DNA from: Amycolatopsis sp. 195334CR
GTDB lineage: Bacteria; Actinomycetota; Actinomycetes; Mycobacteriales; Pseudonocardiaceae
Direction of reading: 5' to 3'
DNA: 64,000 nt
Assembly: GCF_017309385.1 (NCBI RefSeq)
Contig: NZ_JAFJMJ010000002.1
Location: forward strand, 1,116,001 to 1,180,000
The notes beneath the pieces were generated by a model that did not search any database, was not told the origin of the DNA, and saw only the letters and a program-made list of their open reading frames with translations. Shown in pieces: positions 20,860-30,216 of the stretch. The translations under genes were made by a program, and so were the position numbers. Every line of letters begins with the position of its first letter. Position 1 is the first letter of the stretch.

Positions 20860-22482
20860 GTGGGTTATCTCGAAGCGAGCGCGCTGTCCTACCGGCTCAG
20901 CGACGGCAGGCAGCTGTTCGAAGACGTGTCGTTCCGCGTCGGCCCGGACCACGTCACCGCGCTGGTCGGGGACAACGGGGCGGGCAAGACCACGCTGCTG
21001 CGGTTGCTCGGCGGTGAGCTGACCCCGCTCTCGGGCGCGGTGCGGTCGCAGGGCGGGTTCGCGGTGATGCCGCAGTTCATCGGCTCGGTGCGGGACGAGC
21101 GCGCGGTCCGCGACCTGCTGCTCGCGGTGGCGCCGTCGGCGTTGCGCGCGGCCGCCGCCGAACTCGACGCGGTCGAACTGCTGCTGATGGACACCGACGA
21201 CGAAGCCACCCAGATGCGGTACGCCGAGGCGCTCTCGGCGTGGGGCGAAGCGGGCGGGTACGCGGCCGAGGTCCTGTGGGACACGGTGACCGTCGCCGCG
21301 CTCGGCGTGCCGTACGACCGCGCGCGGTTCCGCGAGGTGCGCACGCTCTCCGGTGGTGAGCAGAAGCGGCTGGTGCTCGAAGCGCTGCTGCGCGGGCCGG
21401 AGCAGGTGCTGCTGCTCGACGAGCCGGACAACTACCTCGACGTGCCCGGCAAGCGCTGGCTGGAGGACCGGCTGGCCGAGACGCCCAAGGCGGTGCTGCT
21501 GGTCAGCCACGACCGCGAGCTGCTGGCCGCGGCGGCCACCCACATCGTCACCCTCGAAGGCGGTACGACCTGGGTGCACGGCGGCGGGTTCGGCCGCTGG
21601 CACGAGGCCCGCCTCGCCCGCTGGGAGCGGATGGCCGAGCTGCGGCGGCGCTGGGACGACAAGCACGAGCAGCTGATCGAGCTGGTGCGCTCGCTGCAGC
21701 GCGCCGCGTCGATGAGCGACGAGATGGCCTCGCGCTACCGGGCCGCGCAGACGCGGCTGCGGAAGTTCGAGGAGGCGGGCGCGCCGCCGCTGCCGCCCAA
21801 GGAGCAGAAGGTCAAGCCCCGCCTGCGCGGCGGCCGGACCGGCCTGCGCGCGATCACCTGCGAGGAGCTGGAGCTGACCGGGCTGATGCGCCCGTTCGAC
21901 CTGGAGGTGTTCTTCGGCGACCGGGTGTGCGTGCTGGGGTCGAACGGGTCGGGCAAGAGCCACTTCCTGCGCCTGCTCGGCGGCGACGAGGGCGTGGCGC
22001 ACACCGGGAAGTGCCGCCTCGGCGCACGCGTGGTGCCCGGCCTGTTCGCGCAGACGCACCAGCACCCGGAGTGGCTCGGCCAGACCCTGGTCGAGCTGCT
22101 GTGGCGCGGGGACGACAGCAGGCCGGGGGTGGACCGCGGCACGGCGATGGCCGCGCTCAGCCGCTACGGCCTGGCCGCCGCCGGGGACCAGCGGTTCGAA
22201 ACGCTCTCCGGCGGGCAGCAGGCGCGGTTCCAGGTGCTGCTGCTGGAACTGGGCGGGGCCACCCTGCTGCTGCTCGACGAGCCGACCGACAACCTGGACC
22301 TGATCTCGGCGGAGGCGCTGCAGGAGGCGCTCGCCGAGTTCACCGGCACGGTGGTCGCGGTGACGCACGACCGGTGGTTCGCGCGCTCGTTCGACCGGTA
22401 CGTGTTGTTCGCGGCGTCGGGCGAGGTCAGCGAGGTGGACGAGCCGGTGTGGACCGAGGGCCGGGTCGACCGCGTGCGCTGA
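20860..22482 (+). CDS. ABC-F family ATPase
   Basis: A 540-aa ABC-F protein with two ATPase domains and no membrane segments. Domain 1 has Walker A GDNGAGKTT, signature LSGGEQKR and Walker B LLLLDEPDNYLD. Domain 2 has GSNGSGKS, LSGGQQAR and LLLLDEPTDNLD. The linker between (WERMAELRRRWDDKHEQ onward) is the ribosome-interacting P-site motif region. ABC-F proteins work on the ribosome, either housekeeping (EttA-like) or protecting against antibiotics; which one is not decidable here. The GTG at 20860 is preferred over 20839 because conserved sequence starts GYLEASALSYRL. Confidence 0.9.
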   Translation: MGYLEASALSYRLSDGRQLFEDVSFRVGPDHVTALVGDNGAGKTTLLRLLGGELTPLSGAVRSQGGFAVMPQFIGSVRDERAVRDLLLAVAPSALRAAAAELDAVELLLMDTDDEATQMRYAEALSAWGEAGGYAAEVLWDTVTVAALGVPYDRARFREVRTLSGGEQKRLVLEALLRGPEQVLLLDEPDNYLDVPGKRWLEDRLAETPKAVLLVSHDRELLAAAATHIVTLEGGTTWVHGGGFGRWHEARLARWERMAELRRRWDDKHEQLIELVRSLQRAASMSDEMASRYRAAQTRLRKFEEAGAPPLPPKEQKVKPRLRGGRTGLRAITCEELELTGLMRPFDLEVFFGDRVCVLGSNGSGKSHFLRLLGGDEGVAHTGKCRLGARVVPGLFAQTHQHPEWLGQTLVELLWRGDDSRPGVDRGTAMAALSRYGLAAAGDQRFETLSGGQQARFQVLLLELGGATLLLLDEPTDNLDLISAEALQEALAEFTGTVVAVTHDRWFARSFDRYVLFAASGEVSEVDEPVWTEGRVDRVR

Positions 22483-22486
22483 CTTG

Positions 22487-22524
22487 TGGACTGGGCCACC
22501 CGTGGTCTAGAGTGGCATAGTCCA
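22487..22524. terminator. Imperfect inverted repeat between convergent genes
   Basis: The arms TGGACTGGGCCAC (22487-22499) and GTGGCATAGTCCA (22512-22524) pair over 11 of 13 positions, with a two-base internal mismatch and a 12-nt loop. It sits 4 nt after the ABC-F stop and 14 nt after the facing gntR stop, so a shared terminator is the likely role. It might instead be an operator, but it is not at a promoter. Confidence 0.5.
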
Positions 22525-22538
22525 CTTCGGGAACCGGG

Positions 22539-23276
22539 TCAGGAGAGCGGGTAGGGATGCAGCAGCTTCCACACCTCGGCGGGGAAGACCGACTCGTCGA
22601 AGCGGAACGCGCTGCCCTCGGCGTCGAAGACGACCAGGTGCTGTTCGAGCACGGCCGAGGCACCGGGCAGCTGGAGCCGCTTGCGCTCGGCGGCGGTGGC
22701 CAGCCGCGCCTGGACCTGGTCGCGGCCGAAGGAGGGCCGGTGCCCGGCCCGGTCGGTGACGTACTCGTCCACCGCGGCCGGGGCGAGTGCCTTGTCCAGC
22801 AGGTCCGGCGCCCGCTCGGTGAGGTCGCCGCCGAACCACGAGGTGCGCAGTTCGGCCGGGGTGCCGCCGGGGTCGCTGACCAGCACCTGGCGCCGGACCC
22901 CGCGGCTGCCGTCCGGGGTGCCGAACGCGTCCGCCACGTGCGGCGGCACGGCGGCCTCCTCGGCGACGAGCACTTCGAGCCCGGCGTCGGCGGGGAAGCT
23001 CACGTCGATGGTGCGCGAGGGGGCGAAGCGCTTGCCGTGGGCGCCGGGCAGGTCGGCGCGCACGAAGGTGCCCGAGCCGTGCCTGCTCTCCACGTAACCC
23101 TGGTGCCGCAGCAGGCGCAGCGCGTCCGCCGCGGTCGGGCGCGCGACGCCCCACTCCTGGCAGAGCTGCCGCTCGGAGGGCACGCTCTCCCCGGCGGGCA
23201 GCTCACCGGAGATGATCCGGGCGCGGATGCTGTTCGTGATCTGGTGGTACTTCGGCGACTTCTCGCTGTCTGACAT
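22539..23276 (-). CDS. GntR-family (HutC/UTRA) transcriptional regulator
   Basis: A 245-aa regulator with an N-terminal winged helix (YHQITNSIRARIISGELPAGE, PSERQLCQEWGVARPTAADALRLL, GSGTFVRA) and a C-terminal UTRA ligand domain (EQHLVVFDAEGSAFRFDESVFPAEVW). It probably represses a sugar or amino-acid uptake or use operon. No catabolic operon adjoins it, so its target is not visible here. Confidence 0.88.
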   Translation of the reverse strand: MSDSEKSPKYHQITNSIRARIISGELPAGESVPSERQLCQEWGVARPTAADALRLLRHQGYVESRHGSGTFVRADLPGAHGKRFAPSRTIDVSFPADAGLEVLVAEEAAVPPHVADAFGTPDGSRGVRRQVLVSDPGGTPAELRTSWFGGDLTERAPDLLDKALAPAAVDEYVTDRAGHRPSFGRDQVQARLATAAERKRLQLPGASAVLEQHLVVFDAEGSAFRFDESVFPAEVWKLLHPYPLS

Positions 23277-23324
23277 CGACTTCCCGGATCAGTGGCCTAG
23301 GACACCGGGACCTTAGCAGGGTCC

Positions 23325-24689
23325 TCAGTCGTCGGCTTCGATCTCGGCTTCGACGCGCCCGTCGGCCACGGCGGCGGCCAGTTCCGCGTGGTCCGCCTCG
23401 GTTTGGTCGGCGTAGCGCACCGCGTACCGGCCCACCGCCTCGTCCATCGCCTCGTCCTCGTCGAAGTACCCGGCGAGCAGCCGCGGGTCGATGGACCGCA
23501 CGTGCGCGCGGGCGAGCAGCGCGCCGGCCAGGCGGCCGTAGTCGTCGAGGTGGTTGCCCTTGAGCGCGGTCGGGTCGATGTCGCCCTTCATGTTGCGGAA
23601 CTGGCGCACGATGTACGAGCGGCCCTCGATCGTGGTCCAGCCGAGCAGGATGTCGGTCTCCGCCTGCACCAGCCGCGCGCCGTGCACGATGCGCTTGCCC
23701 TCGTGCTCGGCCGGCGGGCAGTCCAGGTAGGGCTCCAAAGAGGACGGACGGGCCTCCTTGACCTGGAGCACCAGCGATTCATCGGTGTTGCCGCGCAGCA
23801 GCACCACGTAGCTGCGCAGGCCGACGCTGCCGGTGCCGACCACCCGGAAGGCCACATCGGACACCCCGAACCGGGTGATCAGGTTCCGCCGCGACTCGCG
23901 CAGCGTGTCCACATAGGACACCAAGCCGCCGGTGACCGCGTCGGCGGTGGCGTCGTCCACCCTGGTCAGCACCGGCGGTTCGGTGACGAACCGGTTCTCC
24001 CGGGTCCACTTCGCCACCACCTTGGCGCTGGTGTTCTTGCGGGCCTTCGCGGCCGCCTCGGCGAAGTCGTCGATCAGCTCGTCGGCCTTGACCCGGCTCA
24101 GCGCGGCCGCGTTGGGCAGCGCGTTCCACGACTGCATGAACGGCAACTCGGCCAGGTTCCGCACGGTCCGCCGGTAGGACTTCACCACGTCCTCGGCGGC
24201 TTCGAGGCACTTCGACTCCGACACCCCGCCCTCGCGGCCGGCCAGCACCAGGCTGGTGGCCAGCCGCTTGACGTCCCACTCCCACGGGCCCGGCACGGTC
24301 TCGTCGAAGTCGTTGATGTCCATCACGATCTCGCCGTCCGGCGTGCCGTACAGGCCGAAGTTCGCCGCGTGCGCGTCACCGCAGATCTGGGCGATCAGAC
24401 CGCTCTTCGGCGCGTCGGCGAGGTCGGCGGCCATCAGCCCGGCCGCGCCGCGGAAGAACGAGAACGGCGACGAGACCATCCGGCCCATCCGCAGCGGCAC
24501 CAGCGACGGCAAGCGCCCGGCGTTGCTGGATTCGATGAACTCCAGCACGCCGGGCCGCCGGGCCCCAGCCGCCTCGTGATCGTGCGCGGCGGCCGGTGTC
24601 GCCTCGCGCAGGGCCTTGCCCTCGGCCCGGACCTCGTCCGGATCCTGGACCACTCGCAGTTCCGCCGCCTCGCGCCGCCCACTGACCAT
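23325..24689 (-). CDS. DUF2252-family protein
   Basis: A 454-aa protein of DUF2252, a kinase-like fold family abundant in actinobacteria with no settled function. The recognisable blocks are MVSSPFSFFRGAAGLMAADL, ICGDAHAANFGLYG, DINDFDETVPGPWEWDVKR (metal- or substrate-binding Asp residues as in phosphotransferases) and RVVGTGSVGLRSYVVLL. The architecture resembles aminoglycoside phosphotransferase-like proteins. The acidic C-terminus (VEAEIEADD) is typical. Upstream is a short GC hairpin-like region and a 44-bp tandem duplication. Confidence 0.8.
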   Translation of the reverse strand: MVSGRREAAELRVVQDPDEVRAEGKALREATPAAAHDHEAAGARRPGVLEFIESSNAGRLPSLVPLRMGRMVSSPFSFFRGAAGLMAADLADAPKSGLIAQICGDAHAANFGLYGTPDGEIVMDINDFDETVPGPWEWDVKRLATSLVLAGREGGVSESKCLEAAEDVVKSYRRTVRNLAELPFMQSWNALPNAAALSRVKADELIDDFAEAAAKARKNTSAKVVAKWTRENRFVTEPPVLTRVDDATADAVTGGLVSYVDTLRESRRNLITRFGVSDVAFRVVGTGSVGLRSYVVLLRGNTDESLVLQVKEARPSSLEPYLDCPPAEHEGKRIVHGARLVQAETDILLGWTTIEGRSYIVRQFRNMKGDIDPTALKGNHLDDYGRLAGALLARAHVRSIDPRLLAGYFDEDEAMDEAVGRYAVRYADQTEADHAELAAAVADGRVEAEIEADD

Positions 24690-24722
24690 TTTTACGGCTC
24701 CCTCCGCCCTCGCTTGGAGGGA

Positions 24723-24810
24723 GCTAACCAGATTCCGCCTAGCGCGCGCCGATCACCTCGGCGAGTGCTAACCAGACCCCGCCTACCGCGCGCCGATCAC
24801 CTCGGCGAGT
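24723..24810. repeat. 44-bp tandem duplication spanning the 3' end of rocD
   Basis: Unit 1 (24723-24766) and unit 2 (24767-24810) match at 41 of 44 positions, with differences at offsets 11, 12 and 20 of the unit. Unit 2 includes the last codons and stop of rocD; unit 1 is a second copy of that coding end lying just past the gene. The period is not a multiple of three, so the extra copy is not in frame with rocD. This looks like a recent slippage or recombination event. Confidence 0.9.
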
Positions 24811-25991
24811 GCTTCCACCCCACTGTCCAATTCGTCCTGTTCGATCACCAGTGGCGGCGCCAGGCGGAGGGTGTGGCCGTGGGTTTCCTTGCACAGCACG
24901 CCGAGCCCGGCCAGGGCCTGCGAGGCCTCCCGGCCGGTCGGGCCGCCGGGCGCGATGTCGACCCCGGCCCACAGGCCGCGCCCGCGCACCGCGGACAGGC
25001 CGTTGCCGACCAGCTTCGCCAGCCGCTCGTGCAGGTGCGCGCCCAGGTCCTTGGAGCGCTGCTGGAACTCGCCGGTGGCCAGCAACCGGACCACGCCGCG
25101 GCCCACCGCGCAGGCGAGCGGGTTGCCGCCGAAAGTGGAGCCGTGCTCACCCGGGCGCAGCACGCCGAGCACGTCACGTGAGCCCACTACCGCCGACACC
25201 GGGAGGATGCCGCCGCCGAGCGCCTTGCCCAGGGTGTACACGTCGGCGCGGACGCCTTCGTGCTCCAGCGCCAGCAGGGTGCCGGTGCGCGCCAGGCCGG
25301 ACTGGATCTCGTCGGCGATCATCAGCGTGCCGGTCTCGTCGCACAGCCGCCGCGCCTCGGCCAGGTAACCCTCCGGCGGCACGATCACCCCGGCCTCGCC
25401 CTGGATCGGTTCGAGCAGCACGGCCGCGGTCCGCGGGCCGATCGCCGCGCGCAGCGCCTCGGCGTCGCCGTAGGGCACGGTGACGAACCCGGGGGTGAAC
25501 GGGCCGAAGTCGGCGCGCGCGGTCTCGTCGGTGGAGAAGGAGACGATGGTGGTGGTGCGGCCGTGGAAGTTCGACCCGGCCACGACGATCTCCGCCTGCC
25601 CGTCCGGCACGCCCTTGACCTGGTAGGCCCACTTGCGGGCGAGCTTGACCGCGGACTCGACCGCCTCGGCGCCGGAGTTCATCGGCAGCACCATCTCGGT
25701 GCCGGTCAGCTCGGCCAGCTCGCGGCAGAACAGGCCGAGCTGGTCGTGGTGGAAGGCGCGGGAGGTGAGCGTGACCCGGTTCAGCTGCTCGGTGGCCGCG
25801 GCGACCAGCGCCGGGTGCCGGTGGCCGAAGTTGAGCGCGGAGTAACCGGCCAGGAAGTCGAGGTAGCGCTTGCCCTCGACGTCGGTGACCCAGGCGCCTT
25901 CGCCCTCGGCGATGACCACGGGCAGGGGGTGGTAGTTGTGCGTGCCCCAGTGCTCGTCGAGGGCCACGTATTCGGCGGCGGAGGTCGTCAT
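24783..25991 (-). CDS. rocD: Ornithine--oxo-acid aminotransferase
   Basis: A 402-aa PLP class III aminotransferase. It shows the ornithine aminotransferase pattern: HWGTHNYHPLPVVIAEGEGAWV, LDFLAGYSALNFGHRHP, NSGAEAVESAVKLARKW, GSNFHGRT, DEIQSGLARTG and the PLP Lys in TLGKALGGG, then STFGGNPLACAV. It moves the delta-amino group of ornithine to 2-oxoglutarate, feeding proline or glutamate. It is transcribed toward the DUF2252 gene. It sits far from the fluorine genes and its specificity does not suit branched 2-oxo acids. Confidence 0.9.
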   Translation of the reverse strand: MTTSAAEYVALDEHWGTHNYHPLPVVIAEGEGAWVTDVEGKRYLDFLAGYSALNFGHRHPALVAAATEQLNRVTLTSRAFHHDQLGLFCRELAELTGTEMVLPMNSGAEAVESAVKLARKWAYQVKGVPDGQAEIVVAGSNFHGRTTTIVSFSTDETARADFGPFTPGFVTVPYGDAEALRAAIGPRTAAVLLEPIQGEAGVIVPPEGYLAEARRLCDETGTLMIADEIQSGLARTGTLLALEHEGVRADVYTLGKALGGGILPVSAVVGSRDVLGVLRPGEHGSTFGGNPLACAVGRGVVRLLATGEFQQRSKDLGAHLHERLAKLVGNGLSAVRGRGLWAGVDIAPGGPTGREASQALAGLGVLCKETHGHTLRLAPPLVIEQDELDSGVEALAEVIGAR

Positions 25992-26315
25992 GCGATCAGG
26001 TTAGGTCCTGCTCGCGGAACCTTCATCCGGAAATCATTGCTTCTGCCCGGCGTTCGTTGCGCAGTTGCCCGGCCTCGGCCACGAATCGTTGTGAAGCGGG
26101 GTGGGTGACCACCGATGCGCGCAGGGGATCACTGTTCTAGCGGCTCGATCGGGGGTCCGCCCGGGGTATTCGGTGGATCCAGGTTTTCGCTGGGCGTGCG
26201 GCCGGGAGACCCTCGTACCGGGCGTTGTACTCGGGTCTTCCGGCCGCGCGGCCAGCGGGAAGCTGGGCCGCCGAGACCTCGGGCAGACTTCCGATCGGGC
26301 CGCTAGGGTCGCGGG
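25992..26315. other. 324-nt intergenic region with no clear gene
   Basis: This lies between divergent rocD and ppk2. It contains the 12-bp palindrome GGCCGCGCGGCC (26249-26260) and short in-frame stretches on both strands that have no family resemblance. No tRNA cloverleaf, riboswitch or repeat was recognised. It probably holds the two promoters. Confidence 0.4.
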
Positions 26316-27137
26316 ATGACCGTGCGTGACGTGTTCCGGGCGACCAGCCGTGACTTGCCCGACCCCGGCGACCGCCCGGCCGGGCCCAGCAAGAAGAGCA
26401 AGTCGCTCGAGGAACTGCCCGCGCTCGGCGCCGAGCTCGACGACCTCCAGGAGCGCCTCTTCGCCGAGGGCGAGCGCAGCGTGCTGCTGGTGCTGCAGGG
26501 CATGGACACCTCCGGCAAGGGCGGCACCGTCCGCCACGTGCTCGGCATGGTGAACCCCCAGGGCGTGCGGTACCAGGCGTTCAAGAAGCCGACCGCGGCC
26601 GAGCGGCGCCACCACTTCCTCTGGCGCGTGCGCAAGGTGGCGCCCGCCGCCGGGCAGATCGGCGTGTTCGACCGCTCCCACTACGAGGACGTGCTGGTGC
26701 CGCGCGTGCTCGGGCAGCTCGCCGGGGCGGAGCTGAAGCAGCGCTACCGCGAGATCAACGCCTTCGAACGCGAACTGGCCGACGCCGGCACCACGGTCCT
26801 CAAGGTGTTCCTGCACATCTCCCCGGAGGAGCAGCTGCGCCGCCTGCGGGCCCGCCTGCTCGACCCGGCCAAGCGCTGGAAGTACACCCCGGACGACCTG
26901 GCCGCCCGCGAGCGCTGGCACGACTACCAGCGCGCCTACCGCGGGGTGCTGCGGCAGACCTCCACCGCCGCCGCGCCGTGGTACGTGGTGCCCGCCGACC
27001 GCAAGTGGTACCGCAACTGGGCGGTCGCCGGGCTGCTGCTGGAAACCCTGCGCGAGATGGCGCCCGGTTACCCCGACCCCGGCTACGACGTGGCCGCCCA
27101 GCTGGCCGAACTGGACGCGGCGAAAGCGCTTCCGTAG
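26316..27137 (+). CDS. ppk2: Polyphosphate kinase 2 family protein
   Basis: A 273-aa PPK2-family phosphotransferase, which makes nucleotides from NDP or NMP using polyphosphate. Walker A is in LVLQGMDTSGKGGTV and the lid/Walker B in VFDRSHYEDVLVPRV; KVFLHISPEEQLRRLRARLLDP and RWKYTPDDLAARERWHDYQRAY are typical of the family. The final WYVVPADRKWYRNWAV segment is conserved. The subclass (AMP- or ADP-specific) cannot be set by eye. It is divergent from rocD and followed 35 nt later by the peptidase gene. Confidence 0.9.
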   Translation: MTVRDVFRATSRDLPDPGDRPAGPSKKSKSLEELPALGAELDDLQERLFAEGERSVLLVLQGMDTSGKGGTVRHVLGMVNPQGVRYQAFKKPTAAERRHHFLWRVRKVAPAAGQIGVFDRSHYEDVLVPRVLGQLAGAELKQRYREINAFERELADAGTTVLKVFLHISPEEQLRRLRARLLDPAKRWKYTPDDLAARERWHDYQRAYRGVLRQTSTAAAPWYVVPADRKWYRNWAVAGLLLETLREMAPGYPDPGYDVAAQLAELDAAKALP

Positions 27138-27172
27138 CCAAACCGCTGGCGCGTCTGACAGAGTTGCTGCCC

Positions 27173-29269
27173 GTGAGTGACGACGTCTCCTTTCTCCGGA
27201 AGCAGGCCCGCACCCAGCGGTTCACCCTGGGCGCGCCGAAGGAGTTCCGCATCTCGCCGGACGGGAGCGGGGTGCTGTTCCTGCGCGCCGAGTCCGGTGT
27301 CGACCGCCGGAACAGCCTGTGGCACCTCGACCTCGGTACCGGCACCGAGACCAAGGTGGTCGACGCGGCACAGCTGCTGCCCGGTGAGGAGGACCTGCCG
27401 CCCGAGGAGCGGGTCCGCCGCGAGCGCAGCCGCGAGACCTCCGGCGGCGTGGTCGGCTACGCGGTGGACGCGGCCTTCCGGCTGGCGACCTTCAGCCTGT
27501 CCGGCAAGCTGCACACGGTGGACCTCGCCACCGGCGCGATCACCACGCTGGTGGACACCGCGGTGATCGATCCCCGGCCGAACCCCGGTGGCACGCACGT
27601 CGCCTACGTGCGCGACCGGCGGCTGCGCGTGGTCGAACCGGCCACCGGCGAGGACCGCGTGCTGGTCGACGAGCCGGGCGAGCACGTGGCCTGGGGGCTC
27701 GCCGAGTTCATCGCGGCCGAGGAGATGGGCCGCGCGCGGGGGTACTGGTGGTCGCCGGAGGGGGACCGGCTGCTGGTCGAGCGCAGCGACGGGCACGCGG
27801 TGCCGACCTGGACCATCGCCGATCCGGCGCACCCGGAGGCGGACGCGCACACGGTGTCCTACCCGGCCGCCGGATCGGCCAATGTGGACGTTTCGCTGGC
27901 GGTGATCGGGCTGGACGGCAGCCGGGTCGACGTCGAGCGCGGGGACTGGGAGTACCTCGCCGCGGTGCACTGGTCGGCGGGCGGCCCGCCGCTGATCGCG
28001 GTGCAGCCGCGTGACCAGCGCCGCCTGGAGATCCGCTCGGTGGACGTGCGCGACGGCTCGACCTTCCTGCTGCACGCCGAGACCGACGAGCACTGGGTGG
28101 AGCTGGTGCCGGGCTCCCCGGCGTGGACCACCGACGGCAAGCTGGTGCGGGTGGGGGTCTCCGAGGACACCTACCGCCTGTTCGTGGACAACCGCGCGGT
28201 CACCGAGCCGGGGGTTCAGGTGCGCTCGGTGCTGCACGTCGGTGACGAGGTGCTGTTCAGCGCCTCGGCCGGGGACCCGACGCAGATCCACGTGTTCCGC
28301 ACCAGCGGCGACCGGGTGGAGCGGCTGTCCCTTTCGGACGGTGTGCACATCGGCGCCGGTTCGGCCGCGGTCACCGTGCTGTCCTCGTGGAGCCTGGAGC
28401 ACAGCGGCCCCGAGGTGACCGTGCTGGCCGACGCGCAGCCGGTGGCCAAGGTGGTCTCGTCCACAGTGGACCCCGGGCTGGAGCCGAACCTGAGCTGGCT
28501 CACCCTCGGCGAGCGCGGGCTGCGCGCGGCCCTGTTGCTGCCCACCGGCTACCGGCCGGAGCAGGGCAAGCTGCCGGTGCTGCTCGACCCGTACGGCGGG
28601 CCGCACGCGCAGCGCGTGCTGCAGAGCCGCAACGCCTTCCTGAGCCCGCAGTGGCTGGCGGACCAGGGCTTCGCCGTGCTGGTCGCGGACGGCCGCGGCA
28701 CGCCGGGGCGCGGGCCGGCCTGGGAGAAGGAGATCGCCGGGGAACTCGCCGAGGTCACCCTGGCCGACCAGGTCGACGCGCTGCTCGCGGCGGCGGCCGA
28801 GCACCCCGCGCTGGACCTGGGCCGGGTGGGCATCCGCGGCTGGTCCTACGGCGGGTACCTCTCCGCGCTGGCGGTGCTCCGGCGGCCGGACGTGTTCCAC
28901 GCGGCGGTCGCGGGCGCGCCGGTCACCGACTGGTCGCTGTACGACACGCACTACACCGAGCGCTACCTGGGCACCCCGCAGCAGGACGCGGAGTGCTACG
29001 AGCGGAACTCGCTGATCGCCGACGCCGGTGCGCTGCGACGCGCGTTGCTGCTGGTGCACGGACTGGCCGACGACAACGTGTTCGTGGCGCACACGCTCCG
29101 GTTGTCTTCGGCGCTGCTGGCCGCCGGACGGCCGCACACGTTCCTGCCGCTGGCGGGGGCGACGCACATGACCCCGCAGACCGAGGACGTCGCCGAGAAC
29201 CTGCTGCGCCTGCAGGTCGGCTGGCTGCACCGGGAACTCGAAGCCCACCGACAGGAGGACAACGCGTGA
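27173..29269 (+). CDS. S9-family prolyl oligopeptidase/DPP-IV-like peptidase
   Basis: A 698-aa cytoplasmic serine peptidase. The N-terminal two thirds are a DPP-IV-type beta-propeller (strand repeats such as ISPDGSGVLFLRAES and WSPEGDRLLVERS). The C-terminal alpha/beta-hydrolase has the nucleophile in GWSYGGYLSAL, the Asp in LVHGLADDNVF and the His in GATHMTPQT. GTG at 27173 is chosen over the long upstream open frame because the protein family begins near SFLRKQARTQRF. It overlaps the next gene by 4 nt (GTGA), with AGGAGG ahead of that start. Confidence 0.88.
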   Translation: MSDDVSFLRKQARTQRFTLGAPKEFRISPDGSGVLFLRAESGVDRRNSLWHLDLGTGTETKVVDAAQLLPGEEDLPPEERVRRERSRETSGGVVGYAVDAAFRLATFSLSGKLHTVDLATGAITTLVDTAVIDPRPNPGGTHVAYVRDRRLRVVEPATGEDRVLVDEPGEHVAWGLAEFIAAEEMGRARGYWWSPEGDRLLVERSDGHAVPTWTIADPAHPEADAHTVSYPAAGSANVDVSLAVIGLDGSRVDVERGDWEYLAAVHWSAGGPPLIAVQPRDQRRLEIRSVDVRDGSTFLLHAETDEHWVELVPGSPAWTTDGKLVRVGVSEDTYRLFVDNRAVTEPGVQVRSVLHVGDEVLFSASAGDPTQIHVFRTSGDRVERLSLSDGVHIGAGSAAVTVLSSWSLEHSGPEVTVLADAQPVAKVVSSTVDPGLEPNLSWLTLGERGLRAALLLPTGYRPEQGKLPVLLDPYGGPHAQRVLQSRNAFLSPQWLADQGFAVLVADGRGTPGRGPAWEKEIAGELAEVTLADQVDALLAAAAEHPALDLGRVGIRGWSYGGYLSALAVLRRPDVFHAAVAGAPVTDWSLYDTHYTERYLGTPQQDAECYERNSLIADAGALRRALLLVHGLADDNVFVAHTLRLSSALLAAGRPHTFLPLAGATHMTPQTEDVAENLLRLQVGWLHRELEAHRQEDNA

Positions 29270-30216
29270 AGCGCTGGGGCATCACCATCCCGTTCACCGG
29301 CGTACCGCTCGCCGCGCACCGGGAACTGGTGCGGGAACTGCCGGACCTGGGGTACACCGATGCCTGGTCCGCCGAAACCGCGGGAACCGACGCGTTCTCC
29401 CCGCTGCTGCTGGCTTCCCAGTGGGCGCCTTCGCTGCGGCTGGGCACGGCGATCGTGCCGGTGTACACGCGGGGTCCCGGCCTGCTCGCGATGAGCGCGG
29501 CGACGCTGGCCGAATGCGCGCCGGGCCGGTTCGTGCTCGGCATCGGCACCTCGTCGCCGGTGATCGTGGAAGGCTGGAACGCCGCCGAGTTCGACGAGCC
29601 GTTCGCCAGGACCCGCGACACGCTGCGCTTCCTGCGGGCCGCGCTGGCGGGGGAGAAGGTGACCGAGAAGTACCCGACGTTCTCGGTCAGCAAGTTCCGG
29701 CTGGAGCGCATCCCGGATCCCGCGCCGCCGATCATGCTCGCCGCACTGCGGCCCGGCATGCTCAAACTGGCCGCGAAGGAGGCGGACGGTGCGATCACGA
29801 ACTGGCTCGCGCCGTCGGACGTGCCGAAGGTGCGCTCGGTGCTCGGCCAGGAGCCGGAACTGGCCGCGCGCATCTTCGTCTGCCCCACCGAGGACGCCGA
29901 CGCCGCGCGTGGTCTCGGCCGCCTGCTCATCAGCAGCTACCTGACCGTGCCGGTGTACGCGAAGTTCCACGACTGGCTGGGCCGCGAGGAGATCCTCGCC
30001 CCGATGCACCGGGCATGGGCGGCGGGCGACCGGAAGGCGGCCAACGCCGCCATCCCGGACGAGGTGGTCGACGAGCTGATCGTGCACGGCAGCCCGGAAG
30101 CCTGCCGCGACCGCGTCCAGTCCTATGTGGACAACGGGCTGACCACGCCGGTGATCGCGTTGCTGCCCACCGGCGGCGACCCGTTCGAACAGGTGCGTGC
30201 GCTCCGCCCGGTCTAG
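29266..30216 (+). CDS. LLM-class F420-dependent oxidoreductase
   Basis: A 316-aa bacterial-luciferase-fold enzyme (TIM barrel). Family segments are the start KRWGITIPFTGVPL, DAWSAETAGTDAFSPLLLA, LGTAIVPVYTRGPGLLAMSAATL, GRFVLGIGTSSPVIVE, PPIMLAALRPGMLKLA and LPTGGDP. In actinobacteria this subgroup usually uses F420 rather than FMN; the substrate is unknown. It is co-transcribed with the S9 peptidase and tail-to-tail with flB, overlapping it by 4 nt. It is the gene just outside the left edge of the fluorine cluster as drawn here. Confidence 0.82.
   Translation: MKRWGITIPFTGVPLAAHRELVRELPDLGYTDAWSAETAGTDAFSPLLLASQWAPSLRLGTAIVPVYTRGPGLLAMSAATLAECAPGRFVLGIGTSSPVIVEGWNAAEFDEPFARTRDTLRFLRAALAGEKVTEKYPTFSVSKFRLERIPDPAPPIMLAALRPGMLKLAAKEADGAITNWLAPSDVPKVRSVLGQEPELAARIFVCPTEDADAARGLGRLLISSYLTVPVYAKFHDWLGREEILAPMHRAWAAGDRKAANAAIPDEVVDELIVHGSPEACRDRVQSYVDNGLTTPVIALLPTGGDPFEQVRALRPV

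Noticed and set aside
24783..25991. rocD as the aminotransferase of the fluorine pathway
   Set aside because: It matches ornithine aminotransferase, is 9.7 kb from flA with unrelated genes between, and acts on an omega-amino group.
26034..26921. Long minus-strand open frame opposite ppk2
   Set aside because: It is a high-GC shadow without family resemblance; ppk2 on the plus strand carries all expected motifs.
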